NCBI GenBank assembly: GCA_005765155.1
Contig: VCCP01000005.1
Span: forward strand, 3,720,001-3,784,000
From: Zelopaecilomyces penicillatus
Taxonomy: Eukaryota; Ascomycota; Sordariomycetes; Hypocreales; Pseudodiploosporaceae
Direction: 5' to 3'
Length of the DNA stretch: 64,000 nucleotides
Position 1 is the stretch's first letter. Each line of letters opens with the position of its first letter. Below the pieces are notes generated by a model, which saw nothing but the letters and a program-made list of their open reading frames with translations, was not told the origin of the DNA and searched no databases. Below, in pieces: positions 1 to 11,676 of the stretch. The translations under genes and the position numbers were made by a program.

Positions 1-598
1 CCTTTCCGTGCATCGTGAAACACTTCCCGCTTCGGGGCAAGTCTACCCATCCTGGTGACGCTATTTGCAGGATCAGATGTTTTCCATGTTCTATTGAGTG
101 GAACTGGCTTGCGCAATCCCCTCGCTATGCGGCACTCCCCAAATGCCGACCTGCTGCAATTACGTAGTTACTCAGTCACACCAAGCCATTTTTTCTCGAC
201 AAGTGTTCATGTAACAGGAATTTCTTTCATTTTGTCTATTGTGTTTGTAAAGGTGGACACAAAAAAAAGTATTCCACATAGAATAAAAATTGACCTTGAG
301 GTATCCCGAAGGAAGCAACATCGTTGTTGGTCCTCGTCTGGCATCTGCCCAGCGGTCTTCTTCCCAACGCCGTAGTCCCATGCCTGTGACAATAATCCCC
401 CTCTGAGTTGACTTTCTATCAGCCAACAAACCGCTTTATGTATACAGAAAATAAAGGACACTGTGCCATGATGGTCTCCAACCAAGGTAGAGAAACCCAA
501 AACCAGCTGCCCAAAAGCCTATCCTTCTCTTGAATTGAATTCCATCCTCATGCTCTCATTGATTAAAATTGGTATAATTACCAAAAGGTTGTAGTGCG
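1..598. other. Intergenic, 3' flank of the transporter gene
   Basis: No supportable gene. Short ORFs on both strands lack recognisable domains. The part nearest 598 is expected to be the 3' UTR of the minus-strand transporter gene that stops at 599. Confidence 0.6.
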
Positions 599-1916
599 CT
601 ACCTGACGCTCTGCTCCAGCGGTTTATATACCGCTTCTTCTCTCTTTTTCTTATTCTTATTGTCTAGTTCTGCTTTGCTGTAGATGCCAGCACCCATCAT
701 GGTGACAAGCATGCCGGCCCCATTCAGAAAATCGACATTGACGTTGAACAAGAAGATTCCGATCATAACGGTGAGACATTGTTTGAGATTGCCGCATACT
801 GTCATTGTCAAGGCGCCAGCCAATTTGTTTGTATTGAAGGAGGAAATGTTGAGAAGGAGGGCGAGGAAGCCATTGCCGGTAAGAGATGCAATCGCTGGTG
901 GGAGAGAGATGTCGCCCGACCTAATGAGGTCTCGGAAGCCGGCCACTTCACCCGATGCGGTGGCACAAGCCAAAGCTTGCAGGGCAGCCAATGGCGACAT
1001 TCGCATGAGAAACTCAACGGGAGGCAGAGCCAATGATCCTGTCATGAATCGGTTGGTTACCACGGTCTGAAATGAAGTTAGCAAACAACTCAACCTCCAT
1101 TATGCGCTGTCATTGGAGGACAGGGAAAAAGGGGTTAGCTAAGCAACGAACCTTGAGAGCTGCAAGAATGACGCCGAGGATGGTCAAAAGGAATCCGGCA
1201 TCCGAGAAGCTCATTTCGCCAGCGGTGGTCATGGCGGCACCAATGATGAGGGGGAGAAGCGATAAATATGTCATGTAGCTGTATGTTCGGCCGTACCAGA
1301 CGCGGTAGATGAGAATGGTGAAGATGGGACACAGCATGCGCATCGTCTGGTAAAAAGGAACAGAGACCATGGCAAGAGAAAGGTTAGAAACGGCAATGTT
1401 GGCGGTAAACAAAGCGCTGAAAGCGACAAGGGCGAGGTTCTCTCGTCGACCTAGGCGTGACAGCTTGAAATAGCCAAACTGCAACATGCCGTACGTGCCC
1501 ATACTAGCAAATGACGTATGAAGAAAAGTGAGCAACCAAGGGAAGTGAAACTAGTTGACACGCAGTTATTAGTACTAATCTTGATGGTGACGGTGGTGGC
1601 CAACCCAGCGCGTGAGAGTGGTTCACGTCGCAATAGGTGCTCTGGGTAAGAAGCTTAGTGGACTAGTTCATCTACCTACAGTGCCAAGGACGAGCTTGTT
1701 GTAAAGCGTCAGGATCAACGAGAAGAAGAAATATGTACCGAGCCACGTAAACTTGACGGTGCTGGCTATGGAATATTCATGGTCGACATTGATATCCCGA
1801 GGAGGCTCGGCAGAGACCGGGCTAGCCTCGACATCGAAATCGTCCCGCTTGAGCTCACGATACCTCTCCTCGGGCGTGAGAAGAGCTACAGGCTCCGGGG
1901 AACTGCGTCGGCCCAT
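599..1916 (-). CDS. Triose-phosphate/nucleotide-sugar transporter family protein (SLC35, TPT domain)
   Basis: Predicted polytopic membrane protein of the TPT/nucleotide-sugar branch of the drug/metabolite transporter superfamily, probably exchanging a sugar phosphate or nucleotide sugar across a Golgi or ER membrane; the substrate cannot be read from sequence. Three exons are inferred: 1680-1916, 1152-1550 and 599-1066 (introns of 129 and 85 nt), giving 367 residues. The N-terminus is a hydrophilic cytosolic tail of about 60 residues with acidic and Pro-rich segments. It is followed by about ten hydrophobic segments and a charged Lys/Glu-rich C-tail. Recognisable family segments are LYNKLVLG in the first membrane helix, FHFPWLLTFLHTSFAS at the exon 2 start, and LKTVVTNRFMTG across the second splice junction, which confirms that junction. 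The ORF extends to a TTG at 1937, so the first ATG (1916) is chosen; an AG just upstream could be a 5' UTR acceptor. Confidence 0.85.
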
Positions 1917-4639
1917 TGCTTCGGTCGGTGTCTGCAATATTCAAATCGACCTTGATGGTGTGTTTTCGGAGTGCGATTACTGCCGCAGTGCCAGCATGTT
2001 CCGACAAGATCTAAAAGCGAATAGAGCTATCGCGGACGGAACGTCGGGATCGCGTGCGAGAAGAGGGAGATTGATGGATAGATAGATAGAGGCCAATGTT
2101 GTCGCGTGCGTGCGGCTGAAGCTGTCGTAATGATTCTAGCCGGGGGAGATTAGGATGAATAGTTGTGGTAACCAGTGCAAAAAAAGGTCAACTGTGTCCA
2201 GGAAGGCTGAGCGATAAAGAACAAACGTATTCGTAAATGAGTGTCCAAAAGAGAGCGTAAAGGTGGACAAGAAGTCTGGGAATATCCTCTTAGGCGGAGC
2301 AGGCAGAACGGACGGATGAGGCGGAGGAGGAGCAGGAGGTGGAGGGGGGAGAAGGGACTTGAAGGAGCGCGGCGGGAAGAAGGCAGATTGGGTGTGAGGG
2401 TGGGTGGTGGACACTGAAGGGAGGACGGAGTGAATGGAGTCGCGGTCATAATACCAGTACAACTATGCTGCTCACTAATAATTACCCGCAACTATGGAAT
2501 AGGTATTAATGGAACCCCTCCAAGCACTATTGAGCCGCCTACACCTACCTACCTTACCTACTGTAGGTAATTACAGGACACTGCTACTGGGTAATCCCCC
2601 TCCTAGCCCACCTAGAATTACCTAGACTCCTACAAATGAGGACTTTGGTGGACTTCTGACGTTAGTTGCTGCCCGTCGCTGCTGAAATTAATTACCCAGG
2701 AGGGGAGAAAAAAGACACCTAGTAAGGATGGGAGAGGGGGTGGAACTAGGCGGGGTCAGCTTCAGGGCGTGGGCGCAGTAGCCACATGCTGCCATTGTCC
2801 TGTGGCTCCCCTACGTAGTTAAGGGGTCTTGCTCGCTGCTGATTGGACAAAAGTGAGAGACACACCTTCTCGAATGGCCAATGACCGCTATAATTCAGGA
2901 TCAGGGGTGAGGCGTGCATTGGCTGGAAGGGGGTGGTCTGAGATGCCAAGGGGAAACCCAAAGCCGTGTCAGCCGGATCGTTGCTGGTTAGGAAGGCAAG
3001 AGGCAAGAGGGCACCGCATTGGCCTTGGCAAATAATAAGTAACAATCCCACTTGTACAAATTGTCAATCCCTAGGTTGGTGGAAACCCTATGAGCTCGAC
3101 GGGGCGATAGGGCGTTGCAGTGTGTTGCTTGCTGGCGCAGCAAGTTGAAGAGATTGCTGTTGGATATTAATAGAAGATACTGCTCCGTATCAGTTATGAC
3201 TATCGATTTTGTACCTGCATTCGTGCCCGTTTTAAGGCTTTTCACAGGCTACCTTGGTCGAATCAGCTGCTGGGGATACATATGGCCGCCTGTGTCCGTG
3301 GACTGTAATACCTTGTAATCATGATTAACTACCTCCAGATATCATCATCAGGTCACGGAGAAAATCCTTGGTGGGCAGTCAAAGTCCTGGTTATTATGGT
3401 GTCTCCACCGACACCAGTTAATCTTAGCATTCCATGGCTGTGGATACACGTTACCTTATGATGTATCGCCAAGCCCCTAGGGGTCTCCCCCAGTGGTTGC
3501 CAGATGGAAGATGCATGATTAGCTTGGCGCAGGCCGCAACCAGGTCTGTTTGAAAAATTCCCATTTTTTGGTGCAGAAATTTGCCGTGTATTCAATACCA
3601 TACACACCGAGTCGCAGAGAGATAGAGTTTTGGGCGGGTAATATTTCTGGAAGAGGTTTTAGGGCTGACAGGAGGCCGGGAGTTGAACCTCAAGCCGCGA
3701 GGTGGAGAGACAGACCGCTGTATGACGTGCCGGGCACCAAGATGTATTTGCAGATAAGCGTAGCATGGAAATACAATTGGCAAGCGAATTGTTGCCTATC
3801 TCAAAGTAGTGGCTAGGTGATATCGAAAAGTGTGACAATCATCTGTTGTGCCTCATGTCTCGGGCCACCACTATCGTCTCCTTTAATGTCCGGTGTGCGC
3901 CTACAAGCTCAGCCGCTGTAAATTTACCGTCCCATCTCTGGACAGGGAGGACGAAGACGATTCCGAGTGCGAGCCAACCAACTCCACAGTGGACTTGTTA
4001 TCGCCAAACTATGTGCGGGCGTGATTGTACCAACATGCAAAATATGTCTTGTTTGAGTATGTGTGTGTGTGTGTGTGTGTACAATAACAATGTAAACAGC
4101 TAAGAACTTTGTTGGCTTTCGTTTTCCATCAAGAAAAAACAAAAACAAAAACAAAGATGTGTCTTGCACAGATACATCTCTCTTGCAATCTTTTTGCTCT
4201 CCCCTGTCCATGACTTACCTGCACAGTGTTTACAGTAAGAGTTTTTTGCCAACAAAAAGAGGAAACAAGACCAGCCAGACAACGGTAACATCCGCAATAA
4301 TGGGTTCCCAACATCATCAGTGCTCTTGATGGTTCAAAGCAAAAAATATTGGCTAGTGCATCGATGGCGCCCCCCGAGATGCCGCTCGCGAAGCGTGCTT
4401 GGCGAGCTGAACACGCCCTGAGCTCCTGGGTTCGATGGCTCGGACGCCGCCAACGAACGTGGCGGATCAAGGCGTATAAACGGACTGTGTCTCTACTAAA
4501 AAAAAAGAAATTTCTGTTGTAATATAGGGTTCGATGTGAGCAACATGCGTACGTACAGCAACACATTCTATCAATCAGACTGGCTGAATATTATTTGCTT
4601 AACCATTCGCTGGGCGCCAACCCCTTGTTTGACTCCTGT
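1917..4639. other. Long intergenic region, left part
   Basis: No supportable gene. Positions 2270-2420 form a purine-rich block on the plus strand just upstream of the transporter. Positions 2535-2640 carry clustered ACCTACCTA/TAGGTA motifs. A (GT)10 microsatellite sits at 4061-4080. ORFs here are short, low-complexity or begin at TTG. Confidence 0.6.
4061..4080. repeat. (GT)10 microsatellite
   Basis: Ten uninterrupted GT dinucleotides in the non-coding spacer between the transporter and the PLOD-like gene. Confidence 0.95.
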
Positions 4640-4873
4640 TCACTTGATAGGGCTGTTGTGCCATTCATCTCCTTCGAACATGGGGATGGCTGGTTTGACT
4701 AACGGCCCAGCCTTGGCTGTGACAATACTGCCGTCTTCCGGCTTGGCTGATGCTGGTAATAAGGAGTGCCTGGTCAAGGGAATTCTCATGGCAACTTCAC
4801 CGTCGATGGAAGCATTGAAGTCGACTGTTTTGCGTATCTGCCAAGTATCTTGTCGTTGGCTAACGGTTCCCAT
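4640..4873 (-). CDS. Possible small hypothetical protein, 77 residues
   Basis: An ATG-started ORF with balanced, protein-like composition: charged residues are evenly spread and it is neither low-complexity nor Cys/Arg-rich like the chance ORFs around it. No domain, signal peptide or membrane segment is recognised. It stands alone in a 4.5 kb spacer, so it could be a small gene, the last exon of a spliced gene, a decayed fragment, or a chance ORF. I do not recognise it. Confidence 0.2.
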   Translation of the reverse strand: MGTVSQRQDTWQIRKTVDFNASIDGEVAMRIPLTRHSLLPASAKPEDGSIVTAKAGPLVKPAIPMFEGDEWHNSPIK

Positions 4874-6444
4874 CTTGTTGATCGGATAACGCCCCTCTAG
4901 TAGATCAGCGCCGAGTACCTGATAGTATGATGCCCGCTTTTGTAGCAGTGGTTTGTCATTACTCGTACGCCTAAAAGGGCTTTGTGTGTGCTTGAGCTGT
5001 CAGATATGCCCTGCGCACACACACAGAGATACCTAGTTGGCCCCCCCTGAGTACTAAGCCAGGGAATGATGCAGGTTGGTAATTGCCTTCCCCTTCTCGC
5101 ATCAAGGCCGCGCGCCATGCACACGCACTCCTATTAACTGTAACAAAAAGGGTCCTCTGACGATCTCAACTTGTTGATCTTGACAGGTAAACCAGTATGC
5201 TGATATGCCCCCGCCAGCGTTGTAGGGCATTGATGGCCGAGTGAGAAAGTTGTGACAAAGGCGGCAGGTTTGCGTGGCGATCCAATGGGCAGACGAAGGG
5301 TGGAAGGACCAAGCTGCCCAGTCTGGGGACATTGCCGGCAACAGCGACTGGATCGCCAATGACGATCTAGTAAAGCCCCCTGTGAGCCCCATGTTATAGA
5401 TGTTACAGGCGGCCGCAACGGGAAATGTGGCCGCCCAGGTCTATCGCGTGCTTGTCACAGTGGGCTTTTATTATTAGAGACACTACAGTAATTGTACCAC
5501 AGCGGTACATGGTATGCATGGCGACTCATGAGCACTACTAAGGTAGGGTACGTAAGCGCTGTCAGACGACAACGAGGCAAGCCTTTGGCTGATGGGCATC
5601 ACGGTATGGTCCGGTTAGAGCCATGAGAAGCTCGCTTTTTGGGAGGAATGTTCAACGTTGCGAAACAAAAGAGATACCTGGATCTTACAAGGGGTTACTT
5701 ACCGTGTTGTACATATTGGGTGCTAATATGAGGGAAGTGCTTGGCCAGCCAATGTCGACCTTGATTTGTAGCTGACCTGTGGCTGACCGACCCTGCAGAG
5801 GCTCCAGAGGAGGCTCACTTGCAGTGGGTGGAAATTCATTGCCAAGCCGCCTAGCCCGGCTTGGGATGCCTGTAATTAGCGCCTGTAGCGCCTGTGTGTG
5901 TAGCGCCCGCAATGCCTGCAAGGCTTCCAGTCCTCCTCCTCTTGTCTGCGTGGCCGTGACGGCGGCAAATGTGGGCATGCTTCCACTCACGGACTTGTCT
6001 TATTATTTTTCCCTTAGTCTGCGTGCGGCTGGAGGATCAGCTCCTCTTTCTACACGGTGGAGTGCTCCTAGCCGCCTTTCCTTTTCAGATATGTGTGCAT
6101 TATTCGTCCTTCGTACCTGCTGTAAAGAGTGTAAAGAGAGGACTCCCATGTTCATATTTGGTAAAACCCCACCAGACGTTTCGCTTCCAACCTCAACTCA
6201 ACCCTAACATCGCCATCCCTCTCGTCGTCGTCGTCGTTGAGCCTCCGATCCCCGTGGCTCGTTTAATGTCGACATCATCTCATTTGTGATCTCATTTTTG
6301 TTCTTCCCACTTTCGTTAGCCTTTGCTCTCTCCATCTTTCGTAATCAATAGTTTGCTGCTTCGTCTTGCTTACTTTGTCTCCCCCCTTTTATTGTATCTC
6401 GACTTTGGTTTCCCCTGTCATCTGTTCATCTTTAGGACTTGAAG
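4874..6444. other. Intergenic, upstream region of the PLOD-like gene
   Basis: No supportable gene. The last 300 bases are pyrimidine-rich, as expected for a fungal promoter and leader, and a CTTTAG just upstream of the start codon could be the acceptor of a 5' UTR intron. Confidence 0.5.
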
Positions 6445-8115
6445 ATGCTGGCCGGCTCCAGGAAGCGGCGCGGCATCATTGCCGTTGCCCTCATTGTAGT
6501 GTTTACAATGGTGCTTTACTGTCAGCCCTATGTGGATATTGTATGTCCTTGTGCTGCACCAATCCGACCCTGCGGTTTGACAAGGTGGAAAAGGTGGAAA
6601 AGGTGGAAAAGAAACCAATCGCTGACAAGTTCGTGGTGTAACGTTTAGGAAAAACATATTGGCAATATTCCTGGAACTTCTTCGTCGACCGACAAGTCAA
6701 CCCCACCGCAAAAGTCCAGCAAGCCCACACATGGCAAGACTTCAAAGCTGCACTACCTGGTCCCCGCCACGGGCCCCAACCTGCCCTTCTGCTACAACAT
6801 GGTATCATCGATGGCTAATCGGTATCCGGCGCCAGCCCTCCTCGGATGGAAGGGTGAAGGCGATTTGGACGCTGCCAAGACACACCTTGCCAAGGTGCGC
6901 GCCATGGAGCGATATCTAGCTACGCTCAGTGCTGCCGAGGACGATGACCTGGTGCTAGTTGTTGATGGTTACGATGTTATCCACCAGCTGCCTGCTGATG
7001 TTTTAATCGAACGCTACTTCGAGATCGCTCTCCAGGCTGACGAACGCGTTGCCAAGCGCTTCAACACCAGTGTGGAGGAAGCTCGGTCCCGCGGACTGCG
7101 CCAGACTATATTTTTGGGACCTGACAAGGTCTGCTGGCCCATTGATCACACTCAACCACGATGCTGGGCCGTTCCCTCATCCACCCTTCCTCCCAACGCT
7201 TTTGGACCGGACAAGGGCGGCGACAATCTGTACTATACGGACCCGAAATGGTTGAACTCGGGCACCATTATTGGACCCATCGGTGACTTCCGAAAATTTA
7301 TCACCGCCACGATGGAGGAGATTAAGACAACCTATGATGCGGCGTATGAATTTAAAGAGTCTGATCAGTATTATATGGCCAACATCTGGGGCCGACAAGA
7401 ATACTGGCGATCCAAGGCGGCGTTGAAAGGCGGAGAAGTTCAAGGCGGCCCTGACAACAGAGTTGTCCCCGAAAAAGGTGCTGGGGATAAGACTTCCGAG
7501 TTTCACATTGCTATTGAGTATGAGTCGTCTCTATTCCAAACCCGAACTGGAAACGACCGATTTTTTGGCTACCTCCCCTTCAACAAAACCGATGTCTCTG
7601 CAGACATGATTTTTGATATCCAAGAAAAGGGTGCAGAATTCAAGCCCATCAAAATCCCAATGCCAGACAACGTCAAGAACTCGCTTACGAAATTATATGA
7701 CGCTATTCCCCAAGCTCATCCAGGCTCAACAGCAAAGGACTGGCTTAGCGCTATCAACTTGGGCGTCAATTATGTCACATATCATATCTATGCCATATGG
7801 CACTGCACTGGGCCCAAGGAATTCATGGACACTGAATATCCAACCTTTTGGTGGTACCCCTTCGCCAAGTCTCTGGTGAAGGCTTCCGTCAAAGCCTCCC
7901 AGTCTGGAGAGCTCATCTCTTCCAGGCTCATCGACGGCCGCAAGTGGGCCCCTAAGACGGTGTACACTGCCCCGGGTAAATCCAACGACGAATTCGGCGG
8001 AGCTTGGTCCGACTTCAACGGCGGCGAGTTTGTGAGCTGGAAAGACCTCTGCAGTGAGCATGAAGCAATCCTTTTCAAAGGTGAAAGCCCGCCGGCCCAA
8101 GCTAGCGGTCTGTAA
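6445..8115 (+). CDS. PLOD-like glycosyltransferase, type II membrane protein
   Basis: Predicted Golgi/ER type II membrane protein of 520 residues, with two exons: 6445-6540 and 6649-8115 (108-nt intron, GTATGT donor, TTTAG acceptor). The short cytosolic N-terminus is basic (SRKRRG) and is followed by a single membrane anchor at about residues 10-28. A Ser/Thr/Pro/Lys-rich stem leads to a lumenal GT-A-like domain. The segment LVLVVDGYDVI around residue 138 resembles the strand and acidic D-x-x-D sugar-nucleotide/metal-binding motif of the glucosyltransferase domain of procollagen lysyl hydroxylases (PLOD) and related fungal proteins. The later LNSGTIIG and SDQYYMANIW segments also fit that fold (acceptor loop and a DQ catalytic region). 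Acceptor and sugar donor are unknown. The intron carries three tandem copies of a 9-mer (AAGGTGGAA). The mature fold assignment is by motif only. Confidence 0.75.
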
Positions 8116-8626
8116 TGTGCCCGATTAGTGCTTGTATGATAGGGGAAGAGTCCCCCAGAAAAAGAAAATTGCGTTCAGAACTTTTACGGCTGGTGAGAGA
8201 AAACGGGAGTCAGAATTACATGTATTATTATAGAGGTGTCTTGGGCATGGGTTTTCTCTTCATTTACTTTTTGTCAGGCGGCGTCTCCTTGTCAAATTCT
8301 TATCCTTCCTGGCCCCCTTTCTTTTGTTTTTTGGATCATGGTCAGTCGCAGGCGCACCATTGCGGCTTTATGATGGGAGGCCTATTCCTTTTTTTGCATA
8401 CATGTATCTGGTTCTGGCCACAGGCCAGACTAGGTTGCGATGGTTTTGTTAATGACCAATATTGGAACTGTTCTGAAACGGGAGAGTCAGATATTGTACA
8501 GCCACCAGGCAATACCCATGTGCTTTTGAGCTTCTGGTGGCTGAGAAGAATACAAAACTCTATTTGTTACCATTGTCATGATCCGCATCGGCATCATCAT
8601 CGACACCACTTTCTATGGTTCTTTAT
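8116..8626. other. Convergent intergenic region
   Basis: Separates the 3' ends of the PLOD-like gene (+) and the F-box gene (-). An open frame continues on the plus strand directly after the PLOD-like stop but has no domain. Expected to be 3' UTRs; nothing else seen. Confidence 0.6.
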
Positions 8627-10453
8627 TCACGCTTGCATTTGACCTTGGTCCCGTAGTCGCTCAATGCGATCTAGGATGTAGTTGCAATCCGTCCATATCC
8701 TCACCCGATTCCGCAGCCCCTTTAATGCAGGCAACTGCTTCCTGATGGTGCCATAGAATTGGCGCCAATTGGTGTCTCTCTTAGATAGAAGGGGAACTTC
8801 ACAAGGGCGACTGAAGAAAACATCCCCTTCATGATCTACAACCACCAGCTTGGCCCTGAGGGCATCGAGTGCAGCACTACCCCAGTCCTGATCCTCACCC
8901 TCGCTCTCCGCGCGTTTCTTTTCCTCCACCAAAGCCACCAGCGCCCGGTGCTCTAAGTGAGCTCGCCGTTGTTCCCAGAGCGTCCGGTCTCGCTCGAGAT
9001 CAAAGGCGGTGGTGGTGGCCCACAAAGCGTACGGGAACGGACACCAAGCCTCCCACAGCCAGGGGAAATCTTGGAGAATGAAGTTGTAGAATACGAACTG
9101 GGGCAGTTTGCAGAATGCGCGGCTGGTGAGGGCTAAAGCGGCGATGTCGTCTGAGGAGAGGTGGCAGATGATTTGGAGGCGCAGTTCCATGCTCAGACGC
9201 ATGAATATATCAGTGGAGTGGTGGGCGAGCGGTGGCGCAGACTCGGCTTGGATGTCGCTGCCGCCGCCACTGTTGTGCTTGCTTATGCCTTCATTGAGGG
9301 TGGTGAGCTTTGAGGATGTCCCGTATTCCTTTGCAGCCTCGAGGATTGAATGTAAACCAGGGACAAAGCATGGATTGGCCACGATCCACTCATCCCCAGG
9401 CTGATGATGCCACCACTGCGAGGAACCTTGAAGCACCGCCCTATCACGAGGAAACTTGTCATTGAAGTCGGCGTAAGTACACTCGCTTTGCCACCACTCT
9501 GTCAGCGCTTGGATATCGATCTTGCCGAACCTCCGCAGCGAGGCGCGCCTATACACCTCCAGACACGTGGGATGGAACGGCAAGGCCATGAACCCCACTA
9601 TCTCGCTATTATTAATAATATCCCAGTTCCAGACGAAGGTCTCCGCGTGCGGCTCTTCGCAGCCGTGCCGGACCGGGTACACGGTCGGCCGGCCCATGTC
9701 CCGGCTCGGCAGGCAGTCGGCGAGGCCGGTAAGGAAGTACTTGGCTGAAGGGTCGGACTCGAAATCTTGGTCATCGTTCTGCTGGGGTTGCCATGGGCCG
9801 GAAGACCATGAGGATGAGGGCTGGGAGGGGGTTTTAGGGGCTAGGCATTGGAAGGTGTAGCAGCCTTGCATTTCTTGGGCGGAGATGTTGTGGCCGTTGT
9901 AACCAGCGGTGCTGGCGCAGTCGGGCGCGGCGATGTGTTCGCCGCCTTGCATGTCTGCTGCGTCTTCGCCGCTGTCTGAGTACTCTGCGGGATTGATTGA
10001 TTCTTTCGTAAAGGCAATACTGTTGAATAAGTTGTCGACAAAGTACTTGTAAAGCCTGTCGTCATCATCCTCGTTGCCATCAATATCACCACCATCCCTT
10101 TGTTTAACATCGAGCATATCTTCATCCCCATCGCTCTCGTCACTGTTATCCTCAAGATCTGACGTATACTCCAACGGCTCCGAATCATACCCTTCGTCAC
10201 CCCTCGTCATCAGCTTCATAGTCAAAATCAGACTCTGAACCTCCATCATTGTGTCCTCGGGCTGTTATCCCATCCGAGACCAGACAATGTGGACACTGCT
10301 GCCATGAAATTGTATTGACAAAGCTGTATCTTTCTGGCACACTCGTCTGATAGGGAGGCCAAGAACTCTCCCAGGGCTCGCCGGGCATCGTATCCGGCCG
10401 ATGTTGCTGCTTACACCGCAGAGATGACAGTGTATCTCTGAGTAGCCCACCAT
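8627..10453 (-). CDS. F-box protein with an N-terminal zinc-binding motif; reading frame interrupted twice
   Basis: Predicted substrate receptor for an SCF-type ubiquitin ligase. The long intact frame (8627-10249) contains an acidic, disordered N-terminal region, then an F-box at about residues 350-395 of that frame (FMRLSMELRLQIICHL followed by a TSRAFCKLP segment), and an aromatic-rich C-terminal region. The family N-terminus (MVGYSEIHCHLCGVSSNIGRIR-like, with a CxxC pair) lies upstream at 10453-10391. The next segment, including a second pair CPHC, is open only in a different frame (10390-10201). After a run of four C on the plus strand (10200-10203) the first frame resumes. Thus a one-base loss near 10391 and a one-base gain at 10200-10203 compensate each other. 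Read strictly from 10453, translation stops after 62 codons. This is an assembly error, a pseudogene, or a gene used from an internal start. A GTAAGC at about 10411 with an AG near 10345 could remove the first shift as an intron but would also delete family-conserved residues. Confidence 0.7.
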
Positions 10454-11676
10454 TTTATTTTTAACCCTTTTTTTCTCTCTCTCAAAAAAAAAAGAATGGC
10501 GCGACTTCAATTTGTTAGCAGAAAGAGTAGGGCAATTGGCGAGGTAGGACTGTTGCTGCAAATTTTGCAACGTTTTGACCTGTGACGCTTTTGTGTTTGG
10601 GAGAATCATGATATTTCTCGGAGCGTGATGGCGTGAAGGTATCAAAGCGTGAATTAGATTCTATAGATTGTTGGGCTGGTGCCTGGTGAAGTATACGTAG
10701 TGAGGATGAAGGCTTGAACCTAATAATCAACAAACCCCAAGTGAACAAAAAACAAATAGTCGAGTATCAAGATATTCAGCGCACTTGACGCATCCCATTA
10801 TCTTCTGAGTTATCATTCTGCCTCACATGAAGTATTCACACGAAGACATCGACTGTGTATAATAATCTTATACGGAACCGGAACCTATCTAGTTCAGCAA
10901 TTGAAGAACCCAACACTCTGTTCTAAAACCTGCATCATCAGATTTGACAACTACCCGTCAAAATAAGCTTTCGATTTTGTTCTTCAAGATAATGCCCGAC
11001 TACATATCTGACAAACTTGTGAAACAGCACACAATGAAGCTTCAGATTTGCCAAGACCCTCCCATCGTACATAGAGTAAACCCCACCGCCAATTGTGAAC
11101 AATACAATCAAGTACCTACCTACCTTGTATCTCAACAAGTGATAATACCTCACATTTACATCGACTAAGTTCGTGTACCATTTCCCCCCGCAGATGTCAA
11201 TTGTCAATCTACTCTACTTTACATGGTCACGCCCTCAGATCGCCAGATGCATGGTGGGGGAAGGGTTACCTACAGGCAGATCATGCGCATACACGAGATG
11301 CATGAGATGGATGGGCTGCATCGATGATCAACCAACTGCATATCGTCCATGCTACCTAAAGCGGAAGGAGAACTGTCATTTATGGACCTGTATTTCTCCT
11401 TTCGGGCCAACAAACCCAAGCTTTTGATATGCTGTGTATACGAGACATCAAAACCGTCTAGGTAGGTGGTTTCAGCGCAATCACTCGTCAATGCTCAACT
11501 CTGCAAACCTTGCCTAGGTGGTGTTCACATGAAATACACACACATTTATAACGTACATCTATTTGGTATATGAAGGCCGAGATTGAAAGCGGGTGATGAT
11601 GACGCTGATTGATATAGCTTTCGGAAGAGAATAAAAAAAACACCCACGCTATGCTTGCTTGCCAACAATGATCATG
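10454..11676. other. Intergenic region between the F-box and copper ATPase genes
   Basis: Holds the promoter of the F-box gene and the 3' UTR of the copper ATPase gene (both minus strand). AT-rich from 10740 to 11170. TACCTACCTACC occurs near 11115. No gene seen. Confidence 0.6.

Noticed and set aside
3640..3760. tRNA-like string on the minus strand (an AGCGGT segment followed by GGTTCAACTCCCGGC)
   Set aside because: The T-arm stem and acceptor stem do not pair, and spacing is about seven bases short for a tRNA.
4425..4450. GGGTTCGA T-loop-like word
   Set aside because: Flanks do not form a five-base-pair T stem. The same holds for similar words near 43272 and 49440.
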